From assembly GCA_918026815.1 (NCBI GenBank), contig CAKJVC010000001.1, positions 186,001-250,000 on the forward strand: a stretch of DNA of 64,000 bases, written 5' to 3'. Numbering within the stretch: position 1 is the first letter of the stretch; each line of letters begins with the position of its first letter. The notes under the pieces are model-generated. The model searched no databases, was not told the DNA's origin, and saw only the letters and a program-made list of their open reading frames with translations. Source of the stretch: Chalara sp. BL73. Lineage: Eukaryota > Ascomycota > Leotiomycetes > Helotiales. The translations under genes were made by a program, and so were the position numbers. This document shows positions 23,888-39,081 of the stretch, in pieces.

Positions 23888-25659
23888 ATTGAAATGGCGT
23901 TGCGTTTTTGGTATTGGCGTGGAAGGTGATTCTTTAAGAGATAATGGTTGAACTTGTAAAGATGGATGCGGGTTTATCTATGAAATAAGGAACTAGCTAG
24001 GACCCCGTTAGCACCAGGCTAGAAGCCGTAGAACATGCGACGGCGCTGACGAGGTCGGGGAACCTGGTAACCCATGATAAAGATAAGCAGAAGAGAACCC
24101 ATAGGTCCATGTGATATGCTTTGTGACCGAAATTCGTTTGATTAGTTTTGCTGCGGCTCTGCCGATATATCAAGCTTTCCGAGGCCCAGGATAACTTGGG
24201 TCAAGCTTTGTGAAGGGGCTTAAAGGAAAGAGGCATGATTGCATTCATCCCAACATCAGCCAAATGATTGACTCAGGACGCCGAAATTATGGATACTCTG
24301 ATGCGGCTCCTTGTTTCTCTTACTCAAAGTACCCGGTATATGCCCGTTTTTTGGTGGAGGAAGTGGCGCTCGAGTCATTTCATTACGGCACTATAAGGTA
24401 ACAATAACCAGCCGAACTTCCGCGAGAAGAAAATTCGGATATATAAAGCGGGAGCATTTATTCCTTAAGAATAGCTTCCTTAAGCTTCATTCCATCCCTA
24501 ATCATAAATTTGTGGTGATACCAAATTGTAGTATAGAAGTCTTCTCTCTATTTGAATTTGAATTACGTTGAAACGCCAAGACGCCAAAACATTAGCATTG
24601 AAGCCAAGACTCGAGGCTCAAAAGCTTATTAATAGTGTGGCGTGGAAGGACGTCATTGACAATTTTAGCACCTGGTTCGGTTTAAATTTCTTTAACGCTA
24701 TATTTTGAAGACTCTGTATGAGCGGAGGTTGAATTGTTACTGCATCGTATGATTTTGAAATTTCGCCCTCGAACCACATCTCTCATTGAACTCTTCCACT
24801 GTTTTGTACCATCCTCAGTCGTTGCATCTCAAGACAGAAATTATATAATATTTTTCGTTCTGCCACTACGGTGTACCACCTGTGCAATGCCAAAATTTTA
24901 ATCGTTTGATAAGAAGCAACAGGTGGATTCAGCAGCGTTGTTGCGGTGAACTAAAAAAAAATATGGATCGTCCCTGACCAAGAACTCGACAGGGTACTAC
25001 TTACCGATGGTAGCTGCCATTTATCAACTGGACACCTGGGAAGATCGCTTGATTACATCGCGTTGAAATGCAGCTGCTTCCCGAGACAGAATTTAGATTT
25101 ACGGTATTCGAAACGGCGACATCTTTCCGAAGCCTCCATCGGTGAGCTTTAGGCTGATTTCTATGAATGACTGAATTAGACTGAGCCCTTTTCAAGTGAC
25201 GTTCGAGTCTTGCGAAGATCTTACTTTTTCCTTCGTATTATTGATGATATCACCCCCATCGCTTGAATTGAGTGACATCGTAGTTCCGCTTTTTGCACAA
25301 TAGCTTTTATCATGATTATGATAGAACCTCGGATAGCTGGGGTAAGAACATCGGTATCCGCTACTTGCGCGGCGTTTCGGGCATCTGTGATGCGATTTGG
25401 TGGTTGATGGAGTGACTAAACTGACTTAGAAAGATTATGGAGAGCCAAAATGACATCCGCATATGTTTCTGAGCCGATGTAGGTAATATTGAGAGAAATA
25501 CCAAATAGCATGGCTAGCTGTCATGGTGATATGAACCTTTAATAGAAAATACCGTCTCTCGTGAGCCTTTTATTTCCCCTTTCCATCCATATTTGACTTT
25601 AAGTCTATTATCTGTTTACATGATATCTATAACGCACACTCTTTGAGTCTACCTCACCA
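23888..25659. other. AT-rich intergenic region
   Basis: About 1.8 kb, increasingly AT-rich, without a coding frame, RNA gene or recognisable repeat ends. It must contain the permease promoter at its left end. Confidence 0.45.
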
Positions 25660-26427
25660 TCACTCCTTTCCACCGACAATATCCTTTCTGATATCCTCCA
25701 ACTTCCTCACCTGCTTCCCGTCCTCGAAGTTCCCTTCGCTTAACCACCCCTCGAATCCCCCCTTGACGCCCTCCCACTCATCTCCCACAATACTAAACCA
25801 CGCCGTGTCCCTCCTCCTTCCCTTGACAATCATATGCCACCTAAACAAGCCTTCATACCTAAATCCAAGCCGCTCCGCAGCGCGTTTGCTCGGCGTGTTC
25901 CTGTCGTTGCACTTCCATTCCACTCTTGAAAAACCGAGATCTTCAAAGGCGTGCTTTATAAGAAGATAGATAGTTTCCGTGGCGGTGGTAGTACGCTGAA
26001 GCGTGGATGCATACATGACATTTCCTATCTCAATCGAACGACCATGGGTAGCAATATTTATGTAGCACACGAATCCGACAGCGGTTGCTTCCCCGGTGCT
26101 GAATTGAGATTGGTTGCTAACGTGCAAGGGATCAGAGGATAGGATGGCAAAGGGGAAGAGCGAGGCGTGGCTGCATACTCCTTCTATGAACTTTGTGAAG
26201 TCTGCGAGGGAGGAAAAAGGGCCGGCGACCATGTATTTCCAGAGATCGGCATTATGCATGCCGCCAACATTGGTATAGAGGTCTGGAGCATGAGAGGGTG
26301 ACAAAGGAACCAAAGTCACGTGCTGCCCTTTGAGCGTGATAGCAGATGGTGCTGTCGCAGCGCCAGTGACTAGAGGACCTTCAGGCTCGTATGAAGGGGT
26401 CACCATGCTGGCGTTCATGTTGGTCAT
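25660..26427 (-). CDS. GNAT-family N-acetyltransferase (RimJ/RimL-like)
   Basis: Single exon of 255 residues. The fold of the GNAT_3 group is visible: ITLKGQHVTLVPLSPSHAPD at about 29-48, SIEIGNVMYASTLQRTTTAT (beta-4 and the pyrophosphate-binding turn), YLLIKHAFEDLGFSRVEWKC and the acetyl-CoA arm RNTPSKRAAERLGFRYEGLF. Proteins of this type acetylate protein N-termini, small amines or antibiotics. The substrate is unknown. The ATG at 26427 is the first in frame; two further Met codons follow within eight residues. Confidence 0.88.
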   Translation of the reverse strand: MTNMNASMVTPSYEPEGPLVTGAATAPSAITLKGQHVTLVPLSPSHAPDLYTNVGGMHNADLWKYMVAGPFSSLADFTKFIEGVCSHASLFPFAILSSDPLHVSNQSQFSTGEATAVGFVCYINIATHGRSIEIGNVMYASTLQRTTTATETIYLLIKHAFEDLGFSRVEWKCNDRNTPSKRAAERLGFRYEGLFRWHMIVKGRRRDTAWFSIVGDEWEGVKGGFEGWLSEGNFEDGKQVRKLEDIRKDIVGGKE

Positions 26428-27517
26428 TTAATGAACAAAGAGAGTAGAAGGGAGCATTTGAATAGAGAGGTGAGTCACGATAAAAAGTGGGGTGTTTGCC
26501 TCGAATGAGCCTTGTGAATATAAAAAACCCTAACATTGACTTCAAAGGGCCAGCGAAGTCAGATTTCTCTGCTTGTAAGCTGCCGCTAGCTACAAAACCT
26601 GAAAGGTCTGTGGTGCTGTCAGGAGAGCTAAAGAGAGATGCAACATAACGGATGGTCGAATCTCCATACAATATTCCAGGGTAAAGCTGTAAACATACGG
26701 ACTTAATTGCAGCTTTCGAGGGGCATAACACATTGACGCATCATTACTGTATCACTTGAGTTACTGCGGCTCTGCCTCCGAATTTCGATAAGGAGTTGAA
26801 TCAACACAAGAAAAGCAAAGTCGGGTTGCTCTAATACGTTTTCTGGCATACATCGAATAAAAGATTATAAACTGATGCTTCGAGGGACCTCTCCTTGATC
26901 CACAGCGTATGGTATGATTCGATACAACGTACTGTTCCGCGCTTAATCTCAAGACCAGCGAATAAATTATCGACTTTATATCCGCTTACTATGGCACTAA
27001 TTGCTAGATAACGGCGATTGCTTTTATGTAGTGTAAATCTTCAGCGATAGTGCCGCGTAAACTAAAGGGCTTTGTAGCACATACAAAGAGTATTAAAGAA
27101 GGAACAAGGCTTACAGCGTGGGATGAAGCTTTGATTTAGAAACTATACTGAAGGATGCTGCCCGTAGGCGTGCGTGCACTTTGGGACAAGATCTTGGACA
27201 AAGCATAATAATTGAGCCTTTGCGAGGACTGACATATGGCTACTATTAGTGTGCAATGGGCAGTCAGCAAGAAGGATCCGATTTGAAATAACATATAATC
27301 GTTGAATGTTTGGGCGTGAGGGGGTGCATCGGCATAGGTTTTTATTCTTCATTCCCTCATCCAACTTCGACATCTGGCTGCATACAGACTTGGGTCTCCA
27401 AATCTATGTCCTTCCCAGCTCAGATTCTGCGTATTATACAGGTATCATTTGCAATTATGGCTTGCGGCTGTTTCGTCATCTGTAATATCTTCTTCTCTTG
27501 CTTCACACCTCAAATTT
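26428..27517. other. Intergenic region, no gene supported
   Basis: 1.1 kb with short open frames only and no recognised element. It includes the GNAT gene promoter and the 3' region of NUP57. Confidence 0.4.
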
Positions 27518-28815
27518 TCACCGACCATTAGGCTTCTGTGCTTCTGGCTGTTGCTTCTCCCACTCGACATAGTCCTTCTGAATCTTGTCTAGCTCGCTCT
27601 TCAAGTGAACAAGTTGCGTCTGATAATCCTCCAGAATCTAATTTCTGTAATTAACAAAAGGATCCAAAGTATCAAATTGGTAAACATACCTTCTTCGCCC
27701 GTTGATCAGTCTCCTCATCAAGCACAATATCACTATGGGTACCGGCTTTCTCGATCTCATTCTTCAGCAACTTGGCACGCTCCTGCACAGTAATCATCCT
27801 CGCCCATATTTCCTCTGCTCTGGCTCCTAAACCTGGATCGCTGACTCCTTTGTCTAAGGCCATGAGCTTAATCTTAAGATCTTCTTCAACTCCACCTAAT
27901 TGATATCCTCGATTCTGTAGGATTTGAACCTTCGTCGCCAATGCAAGACATCTCTGCTTTATTGTATTATGTTTCCGCTTCGCATCCATCGCGCGAATGC
28001 TCATCTGAGTATCATGCTTTTGCAGGAGAGCGGTGAGAGAGTCATTAATAGAGTGAAGGGCAGAATTGTAGGCGTTCACGGTTTTTTGCTGTAAGATTAT
28101 CCTCTGGCCTAGCTGATCAAATCCAACGCAAAGAGCTGGTATATGTCTTGGACCTGGTTTGTTCTTCAGGGCCTCGTCCCAGGCTTTTGGATCTTCATAC
28201 GCAGCTGGTTTTGCTAAGGATGCCTTTACTTCGTCATCTACCCTGTTGTAAAAGTAATATTTAAAACCACAGTTTGGGCTGTTCATGTCCCACTGATCCA
28301 TGATAGCTGTCATTTGTTCTGGAATGCTCTTTTCATCTGTGTGAAACATTAGCTATAGTCATTTCAGATATTTCTGCGAACATACGAGGCTTTATCTCCT
28401 GATTAGGTTGCCATAGGGAAGTCGAGAAGCCTTGTTGCGACTGGCCAAGACCCTGTTGCTGTGTACTCTGCCCAAATCCACCTTGTTGTTGATTTTGCTG
28501 ACCCAAGCCTCCGAATAATGAGTTGCTTTGCACTGGCTGGGTTTGTTGTTGAGTGGCACCTAATCCACCAAATAGTCCTCCCTGTTGTTGTTGATTCTGT
28601 ATACTTTGACCAAAGCCACCAGAGAAGCCGCTAGTTTGCTGCTGTGGCTGTTGAGCTTGCGCATTTTGTCCTAGACCACCAAATAGTCCTCCAGTTTGCA
28701 AGTTCTGTTGCGTACTATTCCCAAGTCCACCAAAGCCTGCCCCAGTCTGTTGCTGTGGTTGCCCAAATAAACTTGCCCCGAAGGCAGGCTTGTTTTGTTG
28801 CGCAGCTCCGAACAT
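27518..28815 (-). CDS. NUP57: Nucleoporin Nup57/Nup54 (FG nucleoporin of the central channel)
   Basis: Channel nucleoporin that partners Nsp1 and Nup49. Exons 28815-28386, 28336-27690 and 27637-27518 give 398 residues. Residues 1-140 are Gln-rich with repeated GLFGGLG, GFGQS and FGG units, the FG-repeat part that binds karyopherins. Residues 150-398 form the alpha-helical and coiled-coil part. It starts SIPEQMTAIMDQWDMNSPNC, a segment typical of Nup54/57, and later has HTDEKS-type and NEIEKAG helices. Introns are 49 and 52 nt. The second uses the downstream of two close AGs (ACAGAAATTAG) to stay in frame. The gene is divergent from the complex I gene at 29249. Confidence 0.93.
28396..28815 (-). 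repeat. Gln-rich FG/GLFG repeat coding region of NUP57
   Basis: Imperfect repeats encoding GLFGGLG, FGQS and poly-Gln units alternate about every 20-30 codons. CAA/CAG-rich codons make this stretch a likely site of length change between strains. Confidence 0.7.
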
Positions 28816-29134
28816 CGTGGCAAGACTCCAACGAGATGCGCGCTATACTGAAGCGGTGCCTAGCAGGAGCGCAAGTAGGTAGGTAAGCCTCCTGTTGATG
28901 GGATATCGCGTCGAAGAGTGCCCAAGATGTCCAGAGAATTTGAAGAGCGAGTCTTGGGAGATAGGAGTGGCAGGCTTAGAACAAAGCTTGCTTCAGATCA
29001 TTTTGAGAATAAAAGAGCGTATTGTGCTTTGCGACTGCGATGAATAAGATTACAGTAAGGTATAATTTTGATATTGTCCGTTCCTGAATACTGGAGCTTC
29101 CTGGGATTTCGCGATTTAGCCTCATCCTCACTAG

Positions 29135-29139
29135 CCAAT
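29135..29139 (+). promoter_or_regulatory. CCAAT box in the NUP57 / complex I divergent promoter
   Basis: CCAATCAGCG lies 110 nt upstream of the complex I subunit ATG and about 320 nt from the NUP57 ATG. CCAAT is the core bound by the HAP/CBC complex, which often controls respiratory genes in fungi. That it works here is an inference. Confidence 0.4.
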
Positions 29140-29248
29140 CAGCGGGCCCGCATTTTTGACCTCACCTCTAGCTTCCTGAGACTTCGAGGATCAGCAACAA
29201 TCAATTGAACGACCAGACCACTTTGTCGTTCCTAAAACTATAGTCAAA

Positions 29249-29997
29249 ATGGCTGCGAGAAGGCCTCAGTATGCTCTCCCTTCTTTTCCAAATGTCTCAT
29301 TCACTGGAAATTGGCTAATCAACGCAATTTTAGATTCAACCAGGCGAACCTGGTCGACACAACACCACTACCTGCGAGCATTCCAACTGTCCAAGAGATT
29401 GGGGCAAGTTCTGCGCCTCTTCTATCTGCAAGTTTCTTTATCGGCGCGAGGTGCAGGCCATACAATGATGATTTCATGCAATGCAAGACCGAGAACCCCG
29501 GAAGGGGAGAGCTGGACTGCTTGAAAGAGGGGAGACGAGTCACAAGATGTGCAAAGAGTGTGTATGTGGTTTTACCTATGCTGGATATATGCCCGGGAGT
29601 CATTCAAGATGATCATGACTCAATTTATTGAGCTCTGGACCCTTGGAAGCATATATGCAGTTACTGACATTCGTGTTCATAGGATCGAAGACATCAACAA
29701 ATCCTGCCTAGAAGAATTTCGGAAACACTGGACATGTCTTGATGACAACAATCAGCAGCTCTGGCAATGCCGGCCAGCTGAGTGGAAGCTCAACAAGTGT
29801 GTTTTTGACAATTTGGTGCGTTATCTTTGCTCTGCTGACCGTCAACCACTAACTGGCCGGGTCAGAAATTGGAGAAAGTTATCCCAGATGCGCCAGCTGG
29901 TGAAGTCCCCGTCCATCTTCGGAAGCGCCAGATCTATGCACACACAAAATTACGAGGAAATGGCCCAGCAGATCTGGAGAAGGAACCAGCGAAATGA
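29249..29997 (+). CDS. NADH:ubiquinone oxidoreductase 19/20.8 kDa subunit (NDUFA8/PGIV, CX9C protein)
   Basis: Accessory subunit of respiratory complex I on the intermembrane-space side, imported and oxidised by the Mia40 route. Four exons (29249-29268, 29334-29561, 29683-29815, 29866-29997) give 170 residues. Four CX9C half-motifs form two twin-CX9C pairs: CRPYNDDFMQC, CLKEGRRVTRC, CLEEFRKHWTC and CRPAEWKLNKC. There is no cleavable presequence, as expected for the family. The tiny first exon (20 nt) and the ends of all introns were checked in frame. The spliced protein ends ADLEKEPAK. Confidence 0.94.
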
Positions 29998-30319
29998 GGA
30001 GATAATAGATGTACATATCACTGTGGAATGTATTTCGATCATTGAGGATTTTGGCGGAATGTTTTTAAGTCTCGCACTGTCCTGCTTGATATTCTTGTGC
30101 ACCACTTTTGAAGCCAAAACCATTGGCGATTCTGACGTAAATATCATTGGATAAGCCTCACGTACAATGCCTGTAAACACCGTTGGCAAACAGCAAATAT
30201 ATGTGTTAGACTTTACAATTATTGGTACAGCCCAGAACGCCCATAAATACAAAATCTGTATCTACTATATAAGGCAGATACACCACCACACAACGCATCT
30301 ACGCCATTCGAAGTATCCC

Positions 30320-31647
30320 TTAGACAACGGCAGTATCATCTTCTTTGGTAGAATACATCTTGAATTGGACAAAAATAATCACGTCCTCAGCGATGGTACC
30401 AAGAGATCCAATTAGCCATGGGAGATTAGTAAGAATGTAATCCTTTTCGAGAGAGTGGCAGAGAATGCTCAGTCCGTAGGTAAGGTTGCCCATGAGAGAA
30501 AGAAGGAAGAACAAAAGTGCAAGTCCTGTTAATATCAGCCGGTGTCCTAATGATATGAAACTACTCATGACTCACCCTCACAAGATTTATCAACGTAGTT
30601 CTTATAGATCTGAGGTGTCCGAGCGCTGTGAGAACGATTAGCAAAATATTTAACATGATCAGAAGCACTTACACTAAGTAAGCAACCGCGCTGATGTAGC
30701 CCAAGATTGATGCTCCCACAGCAACCTCTTCGCCATGCGCTTCATGCCCAGGATCAGGCACTGGTCTCCAAGCACCACTTTGCCAAGCAATAGCCCAACC
30801 AGCAGTTCCCACAGCAATAATAGCAAGAATGCTGAAAAAGTTCCTCAACCACGAATTTTCTTCAGCGGTTTCTGGCGCTTCCCAGTCCTTGGTCAGCGTA
30901 CGGTGAAGGGCTCCGTCGGTAGATGATAATCGTCGGATGGATCCAGGGAGACCTCTGTTCGAGATGGAGGCCCTCCTTTGGGAGCCTTTTCTTAAACTCT
31001 TGGACCTTTCACGCGATTCAGCCCGTTCCTGGGACGTACTGCCGCTTCCACTCAGAAGGGGTGATTGCTCAGAGGGATGCGCTGGGCCGCCAGCTGTTCG
31101 CCTCCCACGGTGGTGATCATCCTGGTTTTTCTTATAACGAGCCGTAAGTTTGTTATAGTACAGACACTGAGAGATGAGCACAACGTCTGCAAGACAGAAG
31201 TATGCTGCGAGAACGACAACCGTTGGAACCAGATGTGCCCAAATGGCTCCTGAATAAATTTAAGCACGTGACCATAAAATTGTTTCGGGAAGAGCCTTGG
31301 AAGGGGATCCATGGCTTCAGGGGTGGGGTGAAAACTGTGAAACAGGTCACAAGAGTTCAGAGTAAGGCAACGCACCTGCAAAATTTGTAGCATCGCCGAA
31401 TAGCCAAACAGTAACGAACGCTAAGGATAAGCCTTCAGCATTTCCGTTCCTGTAGTTCAATATAAGTTGGGGGACCTTTCGCATAAAATTAGTCCCACAG
31501 AGATATATAATATGTTGCGACTCAATGACTGACCAGAACGAAAATCCAGGTTGCCAGGCTAATGCTCCCAAAGATTCCAGATAAGGCTTCATGAACTGTC
31601 AACTCCGGCGATAAGGACTGCAACACGGCGATAGTGGGGCCAATCAT
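30320..31647 (-). CDS. PQ-loop repeat membrane transporter (Ypq/Stm1-like vacuolar amino acid carrier)
   Basis: Five exons (31647-31534, 31475-31376, 31249-30673, 30625-30576, 30525-30320) give 348 residues. The two diagnostic PQ loops are present: VPQLILNYRNGNAEGLS after TM1 and TPQIYKNYVDKSCEGL after the central loop. There are about seven hydrophobic segments. A long hydrophilic loop (about residues 115-195), rich in Ser/Arg with SPLLSGSGS and RRASIS, separates the two halves, as in yeast Ypq1-3 and S. pombe Stm1. These proteins export basic amino acids from, or exchange them across, the vacuole/lysosome membrane. The exact substrate is not shown by sequence. All joins keep frame. The start at 31647 is the first ATG ahead of TM1. 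Confidence 0.92.
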
Positions 31648-31937
31648 GTTGAATATTGATAGCAGTATTGATCGTTTGAGGACATAGGTGAATGAGGAAT
31701 AATGAGCCTCGAGATGGACATCTATGGAAGTTCGAGATGACCAAGGAAACACTGTCTCACACGGGACCCTGGTAAGCTTGGAAAGGAAAATGGGCTTATT
31801 GGTAGAAAGTTATTTTCGATAACCGCGTGCGGCTGATCTGGCGCTAGACGCGATTAGATTCTTGGCACATCTCAACCCAAATCCTTTTCTTCGCGAGACC
31901 ACCTGTCTCCGTTCTTAAACTGTTCGAATTAAGAATA

Positions 31938-32837
31938 ATGTCTGGAACACGCAGTGTTGGTATGACAAAGGATGGTGAAGTACAAAAAAGTAGAGAACGT
32001 GAAACACGAGTCAAGTACAAGCAGGAGCAAATCATAAAATTTCGTAAGGACGCCACAACCGAAGAGACTGTCGAAGGGAGTCGGGAGAGATGTGATTGTA
32101 TGAAGGAGCATCCTGGCAAGTTTTGTAGCGCCTATAATCCAAGGCGTCCAACCAACAATGTTGAGCAAGAAAGTGGTGGTACTAACGAAGATGAAGATGG
32201 CCTCAGTGAAGAGTCTGCCGAGATTTTAGATACCGACTCTGAAGATGATTAGCATCCAACCTATGATCAAGTCTCGGACGTTATTGATAACAAGGAAAAT
32301 GATTTCGAGGATGAAGAGTCCGTCCGCTTTGTTCGTGAGCAAATAGCAAGTGTGGATGCTGCTGCTTCCCAAGTTGACGAAGCCGTCAAGAACAAGGCTT
32401 CGAACATCCCGTTGGGCGACCTGAAGGGAAGATATAATCTTTGGAATGACGGCTTTGACAGCGAGGTTGTGGAAAATTACAGCATCCTAGGCTGTCGGTA
32501 TGTGATCTACCTATCTGACGCTGCGGTCAGTGGAAAATTCCTTGGGAAGCCTCGAGAGTTCTTCAATATGGGAGATCCACCGTTGGAAGATTATATGCAG
32601 TGGCAAATGGTGGAAGAGAGTGGGGGAGTCTTTCCATTCAAATTACCGAGTTATGCTTCGCATACTCCAATCCCCATCACATTGCATCATCACCCCAAGG
32701 AGATCAAAGCAGAGATAGTGTTCCTAGGAGATGGCTGTTTGCGACTCCGACTCCCAAACGTGTCCTCTTTAGGCGGTGTCTTGAATCTAGCAGCGGGGGA
32801 AGGTGGAATGATAGAGTTTGCTGGTGTCAAACCATAG
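31938..32837 (+). pseudogene. Unknown gene read in one frame through a single in-frame TAG
   Basis: From ATG 31938 the frame reads 104 residues to TAG at 32250-32252. It then continues without any other stop to 32837, for 300 codons in all. The first part is basic with a Cys-rich stretch CDCMKEHPGKFC and an acidic tail rich in Asp/Glu. The acidic character continues right after the TAG (NDFEDEESVRFV), so both halves look like one protein. The second part contains NLWNDGFDSEVVENYSILGC and a beta-rich end with LGDGCLRLRLPNVS. No known domain is recognised. I found no good intron that removes the stop. Either this is a recent nonsense allele, a sequence error, or a stop codon that is read through. 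It is divergent from the PQ-loop gene by 290 bp. Confidence 0.6.
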
Positions 32838-36933
<4,096 letters not shown>

Positions 36934-37701
36934 TATTATTGATGGATAAACAGCCTCCTTACTGAATACAAGACTTTTACCGGAGAGGAATTGTCAGGTT
37001 TTGTGTGACATTCACTTGCTAATGAAAATACATCACCAGAATAGGATACATGGACCTTCGACTTGGATATATATTGCAATGAGATACGAGTTTCGGCAGC
37101 CTACGTAGATATTGGTGATTTCACGTGATTCCCAACATTGAACAGTAGCAACTAAGAAGGCAAGTGCGGCAGGGCGACGGGAGGTAGGATTAAACGCTTC
37201 CCTTAGCTGATGCTTCACTTGCTCTTAACAGCCTTTGCTCTCAATTTTCATCCCTTATTAAAACATTTAATCTTGATAGTCGAGTCGCGATTTAAGATGG
37301 TGTTGCAATATTTTTGTCCTCGGGAGTAAATCTAATATAGCACGGACTCTCATAAGTTGAGCTGTGAGTTTTGCTGCAGTGTTACAGTTTCTTCTATTCT
37401 GAGATTCATTCCTAGCTATCTGAAGGAATTTAAAAAGTCTTATCTAGCTGCAAATCCTACTCTAAGTCAGATCAATTATTCTTTACTACTCGGCACCGAT
37501 TGCAGACTATATGTATTCGGAATGATCCCTGCTTAATTAGTAATAGCGCCTATACAGAACTTTGTACCGGATAGAGCCATTCTTTACCGCAAGAACCACT
37601 CATAAGCGGCCAGCCAATCTCGAAAGCCGCACTTGAAAGCGTGTGGCTTTATCAAAACCCAGCTTCAGGACTCTCTCACAGCGCAACCTGTAACTTTCCT
37701 A
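36934..37701. other. Intergenic region between convergent genes
   Basis: About 770 bp, AT-rich, without a supported feature. It separates the 3' ends of the glucosidase and the unknown gene at 37702. Confidence 0.4.
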
Positions 37702-39081
37702 TTACTCCGTGTCATCAAGGAATGAGATAACGCAAGTCCCCTGCATCTTCTGAATAATCCCCCTCAGTGTCCTCCGGTAGTGTCGAATCTCCGATATTTG
37801 CTTGTCATGCTCGCCAACGCTCATCTTCTCACCTTGGAGCCTCTCGTAGGGAGTTGCCTCAGCAACAATAGTCTTGATATTGACTTTTGACATAAATTGA
37901 TAGTACTTGGAATGGCACTTGGAGTAGTTCCGCAATCTGTTGATGTATGTGATATGTTGCACACACGCGATCAAGTAATTGTGTGCAGCTGTCGCCCAAG
38001 CCGAGCTCTGGGCATCAATGCCATTGGTTGTAGCATACGTGTCTCTTGTAAACTCGCTGAAGGACTCTCCGCGCTCACTCCGGTGTGGAAACATTGCCTC
38101 TGGTCTGTCAGCTTGTGCATGCTCAAAAGCCCTCCCTCTTCGGAGGGAGATGATAGCGATAGCCTTGAGCATAGTGCTAGTCTCCTTGGAAAAAAGATGA
38201 AGAAAGGTATGTAGATCATTATAAGACTCCAGAAATTCCTGTAGCATATCCTCCTCATCCGTTTCAGTCGAGTTGGCTTCGTTGAATATGTTCTGATGGA
38301 GATACCCGGGACGGCTCCTCGCGTTTGCTCTTACCACCTGCCTGACCTTCAGATATTTGACCGCTATCAAAGCAGATTTCAGAATTAACTGGAGGATGTA
38401 GAGTAACTTTGTTCTTTGACTCTTGAAAAGCGGCTTTTCGCGCTGCCAGTGCTCCTCCAACAAATAAAACCCCCTCAAAAAGGCAAGCTGTTCCGCGCTC
38501 AAATACGTTGGACCTGCCCATCTGAATACTCTTCGTTGATCGAGCAATAAATCCTCTTCTTGTGCGTACTCATCCACTCTACGCAGGATATTCGGAAGAA
38601 TCTTCAACTCCCTGTTGTCTTTTGCAAAGTTACCAAGAATATTCTCGATATTCGACAACATGACAATTTTGATAAATTTATCAAAAGCACTTGTTCTTTG
38701 CACCTGTTTAGCTGCGCTATATGCTTCTTTTAGATGAATCAAAGCCGTCAATATGTAAAATTCGAAGGGAACATCAACATCCTTGGATCGTTGCGAGGCA
38801 TTCTTAACCCCTGTTTCAATGATTATGAAATCGTAGGGACCCTCCTGTATCACTGATATGACCTCGTTTTTCCGTGCTAGAAGCCTCGAAAGGTCGGTGA
38901 GTATTTCGTATCGTTTTCTCATATCCTTGGGAAACTTCCTTGTAAATTTAGACGATCCCGAGTTTTGGATATGTGCCGAAATAAAGGATAGGGTTTTGTG
39001 CATTTGATTTTCCTGAGGCGAGACTACGACCTCACCGTCTGAAAGATTCAAGCTCTCCCCCAAAGGAACAAAATCACCCAT
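37702..39081 (-). CDS. Hypothetical helical protein, single exon
   Basis: 459 residues in one uninterrupted frame from ATG at 39081. The composition is soluble, mainly alpha-helical, with many Leu/Arg/Glu and no signal peptide or membrane segment. Notable stretches are FTRKFPKDMRKRYEILTDLS at about 46-65, a central FRWAGPTYLSAEQLAFLRGF and a C-terminal RHYRRTLRGIIQKMQGTC. I do not recognise a family. Its length, codon use and the absence of stops over 1.4 kb support a real gene, while its single exon sets it apart from most neighbours. Confidence 0.72.
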   Translation of the reverse strand: MGDFVPLGESLNLSDGEVVVSPQENQMHKTLSFISAHIQNSGSSKFTRKFPKDMRKRYEILTDLSRLLARKNEVISVIQEGPYDFIIIETGVKNASQRSKDVDVPFEFYILTALIHLKEAYSAAKQVQRTSAFDKFIKIVMLSNIENILGNFAKDNRELKILPNILRRVDEYAQEEDLLLDQRRVFRWAGPTYLSAEQLAFLRGFYLLEEHWQREKPLFKSQRTKLLYILQLILKSALIAVKYLKVRQVVRANARSRPGYLHQNIFNEANSTETDEEDMLQEFLESYNDLHTFLHLFSKETSTMLKAIAIISLRRGRAFEHAQADRPEAMFPHRSERGESFSEFTRDTYATTNGIDAQSSAWATAAHNYLIACVQHITYINRLRNYSKCHSKYYQFMSKVNIKTIVAEATPYERLQGEKMSVGEHDKQISEIRHYRRTLRGIIQKMQGTCVISFLDDTE

